A DNA stretch of 64,000 nucleotides, from the NCBI RefSeq assembly GCF_018326285.1, contig NZ_AP023362.1, positions 2,294,001-2,358,000 on the forward strand. Reading direction: 5' to 3'. The DNA comes from Mycolicibacterium sp. TY81 (GTDB lineage Bacteria > Actinomycetota > Actinomycetes > Mycobacteriales > Mycobacteriaceae). Made by a program: the position numbers and the translations under genes. The notes beneath the pieces were generated by a model, which was not told the DNA's origin, made no database searches, and was given only the letters and a program-made list of their open reading frames with translations. Positions within the stretch are counted from its first letter, which is position 1, and each line of letters starts with the position of its first letter. Shown here one piece after another: positions 63,350 to 64,000 of this stretch.

Positions 63350-63889
63350 ATGAGTGACACCGCTCTGTTGATCATCGACATGTTCAACGACTACCGGCAC
63401 GAAGACGGTGAGGAACTTGCGGCGAATGTCGCCGAGATTCTCGATCCGTTGCACCGGCTGCTGACGGCGGCCCGATCACACCCGGGTGTGGACGTCCTGT
63501 ACGTCAACGACAACCATGAAGATTTCAGCGTCGGCGGCGAAGGCATCGTCGACGTCGCGTTGTCCGGGAGCCATCCCGAGCTCGTCAAGCCGCTGGTGCC
63601 GGCACAGGGCAGCACCTTTCTGACCAAGGTGCGGCACAGCGTCTTCTACGCCACCGCCCTCGACTACCTGCTGCGGCAGCGTGGCGTCACCAGGCTGATC
63701 CTGACGGGTCAGGTCACCGAACAGTGCATTCTCTACAGCGCCCTCGACGGGTACCTGCGGCACTACGACGTCATCGTCCCACCCGACGCGGTCGCGCACA
63801 TCGACCCGCAACTCGGTGACGCGGCGCTGAAGATGATGCGGCGCAACATGGGCGCCGAGATCATCGAATCCACGCGGTGTCTGCCCTGA
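63350..63889 (+). CDS. Isochorismatase-family cysteine hydrolase
   Basis: A 179-residue hydrolase of the isochorismatase-like/nicotinamidase fold. The catalytic triad is visible: Asp10 (LLIIDMFNDY), Lys93 (FLTKVRHSVF) and Cys126 (GQVTEQCILYS). The cis-peptide stretch before the cysteine is normal (LILTGQVTEQC). It may be a nicotinamidase-, isochorismatase- or N-carbamoyl-type amidase; specificity is not decided. The start is ATG 63350, 44 bp after the MoxR operon. It is probably a separate gene. Confidence 0.88.
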   Translation: MSDTALLIIDMFNDYRHEDGEELAANVAEILDPLHRLLTAARSHPGVDVLYVNDNHEDFSVGGEGIVDVALSGSHPELVKPLVPAQGSTFLTKVRHSVFYATALDYLLRQRGVTRLILTGQVTEQCILYSALDGYLRHYDVIVPPDAVAHIDPQLGDAALKMMRRNMGAEIIESTRCLP

Positions 63890-63937
63890 CGCGTCGGGCG
63901 CGCGTGTACCGACCGTGACACCGGGTATGCGCCCTGT

Positions 63938-64000
63938 GTGAACACGACACCACCGATAACCCCCATGGACACCGTGGCCGAAGTTGCGGCGCGTCTGCGC
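63938..64000 (+). CDS. Start of an unidentified CDS (partial, runs off the right edge)
   Basis: An open frame from GTG 63938, or ATG 63965, to the window end (MDTVAEVAARLR...). Only 21 codons are visible and nothing can be assigned. Codon use is GC-rich at the third position, so it is probably real. Confidence 0.4.
   Translation, partial: MNTTPPITPMDTVAEVAARLR

Overview
The window is high-GC actinobacterial DNA, most likely from a mycobacterium (Mycolicibacterium-like). The support is family content: an LpqH-type lipoprotein, an MPT63-like secreted protein, a PE-PPE-domain esterase, a wax ester synthase/diacylglycerol acyltransferase (WS/DGAT), a cutinase, an LGFP-repeat lipoprotein, an F420-type LLM oxidoreductase, DinB-fold proteins and an IS1096-like insertion sequence. 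It reads as ordinary chromosome with two insertion sequences, not as a plasmid or prophage.

Layout. 1-7 kb: amino-acid binding lipoprotein (partial), bicupin, membrane diguanylate cyclase, GMC oxidoreductase, an unknown protein followed by a PIN-domain protein, and an LGFP lipoprotein. 7-14.9 kb: an alpha/beta hydrolase with a striking leader (a 16-codon upstream ORF plus a hairpin that holds its ribosome binding site), SnoaL-like protein, P450, LLM oxidoreductase with a membrane protein divergent from a MarR regulator, EstB-like esterase and a DHA2 exporter. 14.9-20.2 kb: aromatic amino acid catabolism (hppD-hmgA-fahA, with convergent phenylalanine hydroxylase and a DinB-fold protein that may fill the missing isomerase step). 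20.2-23 kb: CYP153 alkane-hydroxylase-type P450 divergent from an AraC regulator. 23-26.3 kb: toroid-fold protein, secreted CBM2 protein, Hsp20 with a CIRCE operator, MPT63-like protein. 26.3-35.3 kb: MFS exporter, a condensation-domain/GNAT fusion, hydrolase, type III glutamine synthetase, DinB protein, DGPF protein with its ECF42 sigma factor, and a hydrolase coupled to a cutinase. 36-38.3 kb: Rieske lipoprotein with a small secreted partner, then an IS3-family element with a frameshifted orfB. 38.4-44.4 kb: WS/DGAT, CadD-like transporter, GtrA, two secreted proteins with basic tails, OsmC and an Lrp regulator.

44.4-50.2 kb holds a destroyed indolepyruvate ferredoxin oxidoreductase. It is split by an IS1096-like element (45103-47360) with a perfect 8-bp target duplication, and it carries a second, independent deletion/frameshift near 48445. 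A perfect Lrp-type palindrome lies in front of it. An amino acid dehydrogenase and an amino acid permease follow, so the locus was probably an Lrp-controlled amino acid degradation unit that has lost its 2-oxoacid oxidoreductase.

52.8-57.2 kb: LpqH-type lipoprotein, small secreted protein, VOC protein, two SDR enzymes, YjdM-like zinc-ribbon protein and flavin reductase. 57.3-64 kb: zinc alcohol dehydrogenase, then a tightly packed MoxR-DUF58-VWA-like operon of five genes, an isochorismatase-family hydrolase and the start of one more gene.

No tRNA, rRNA or CRISPR array was recognised by eye. All functions are inferred from sequence motifs read directly; no database search was run.
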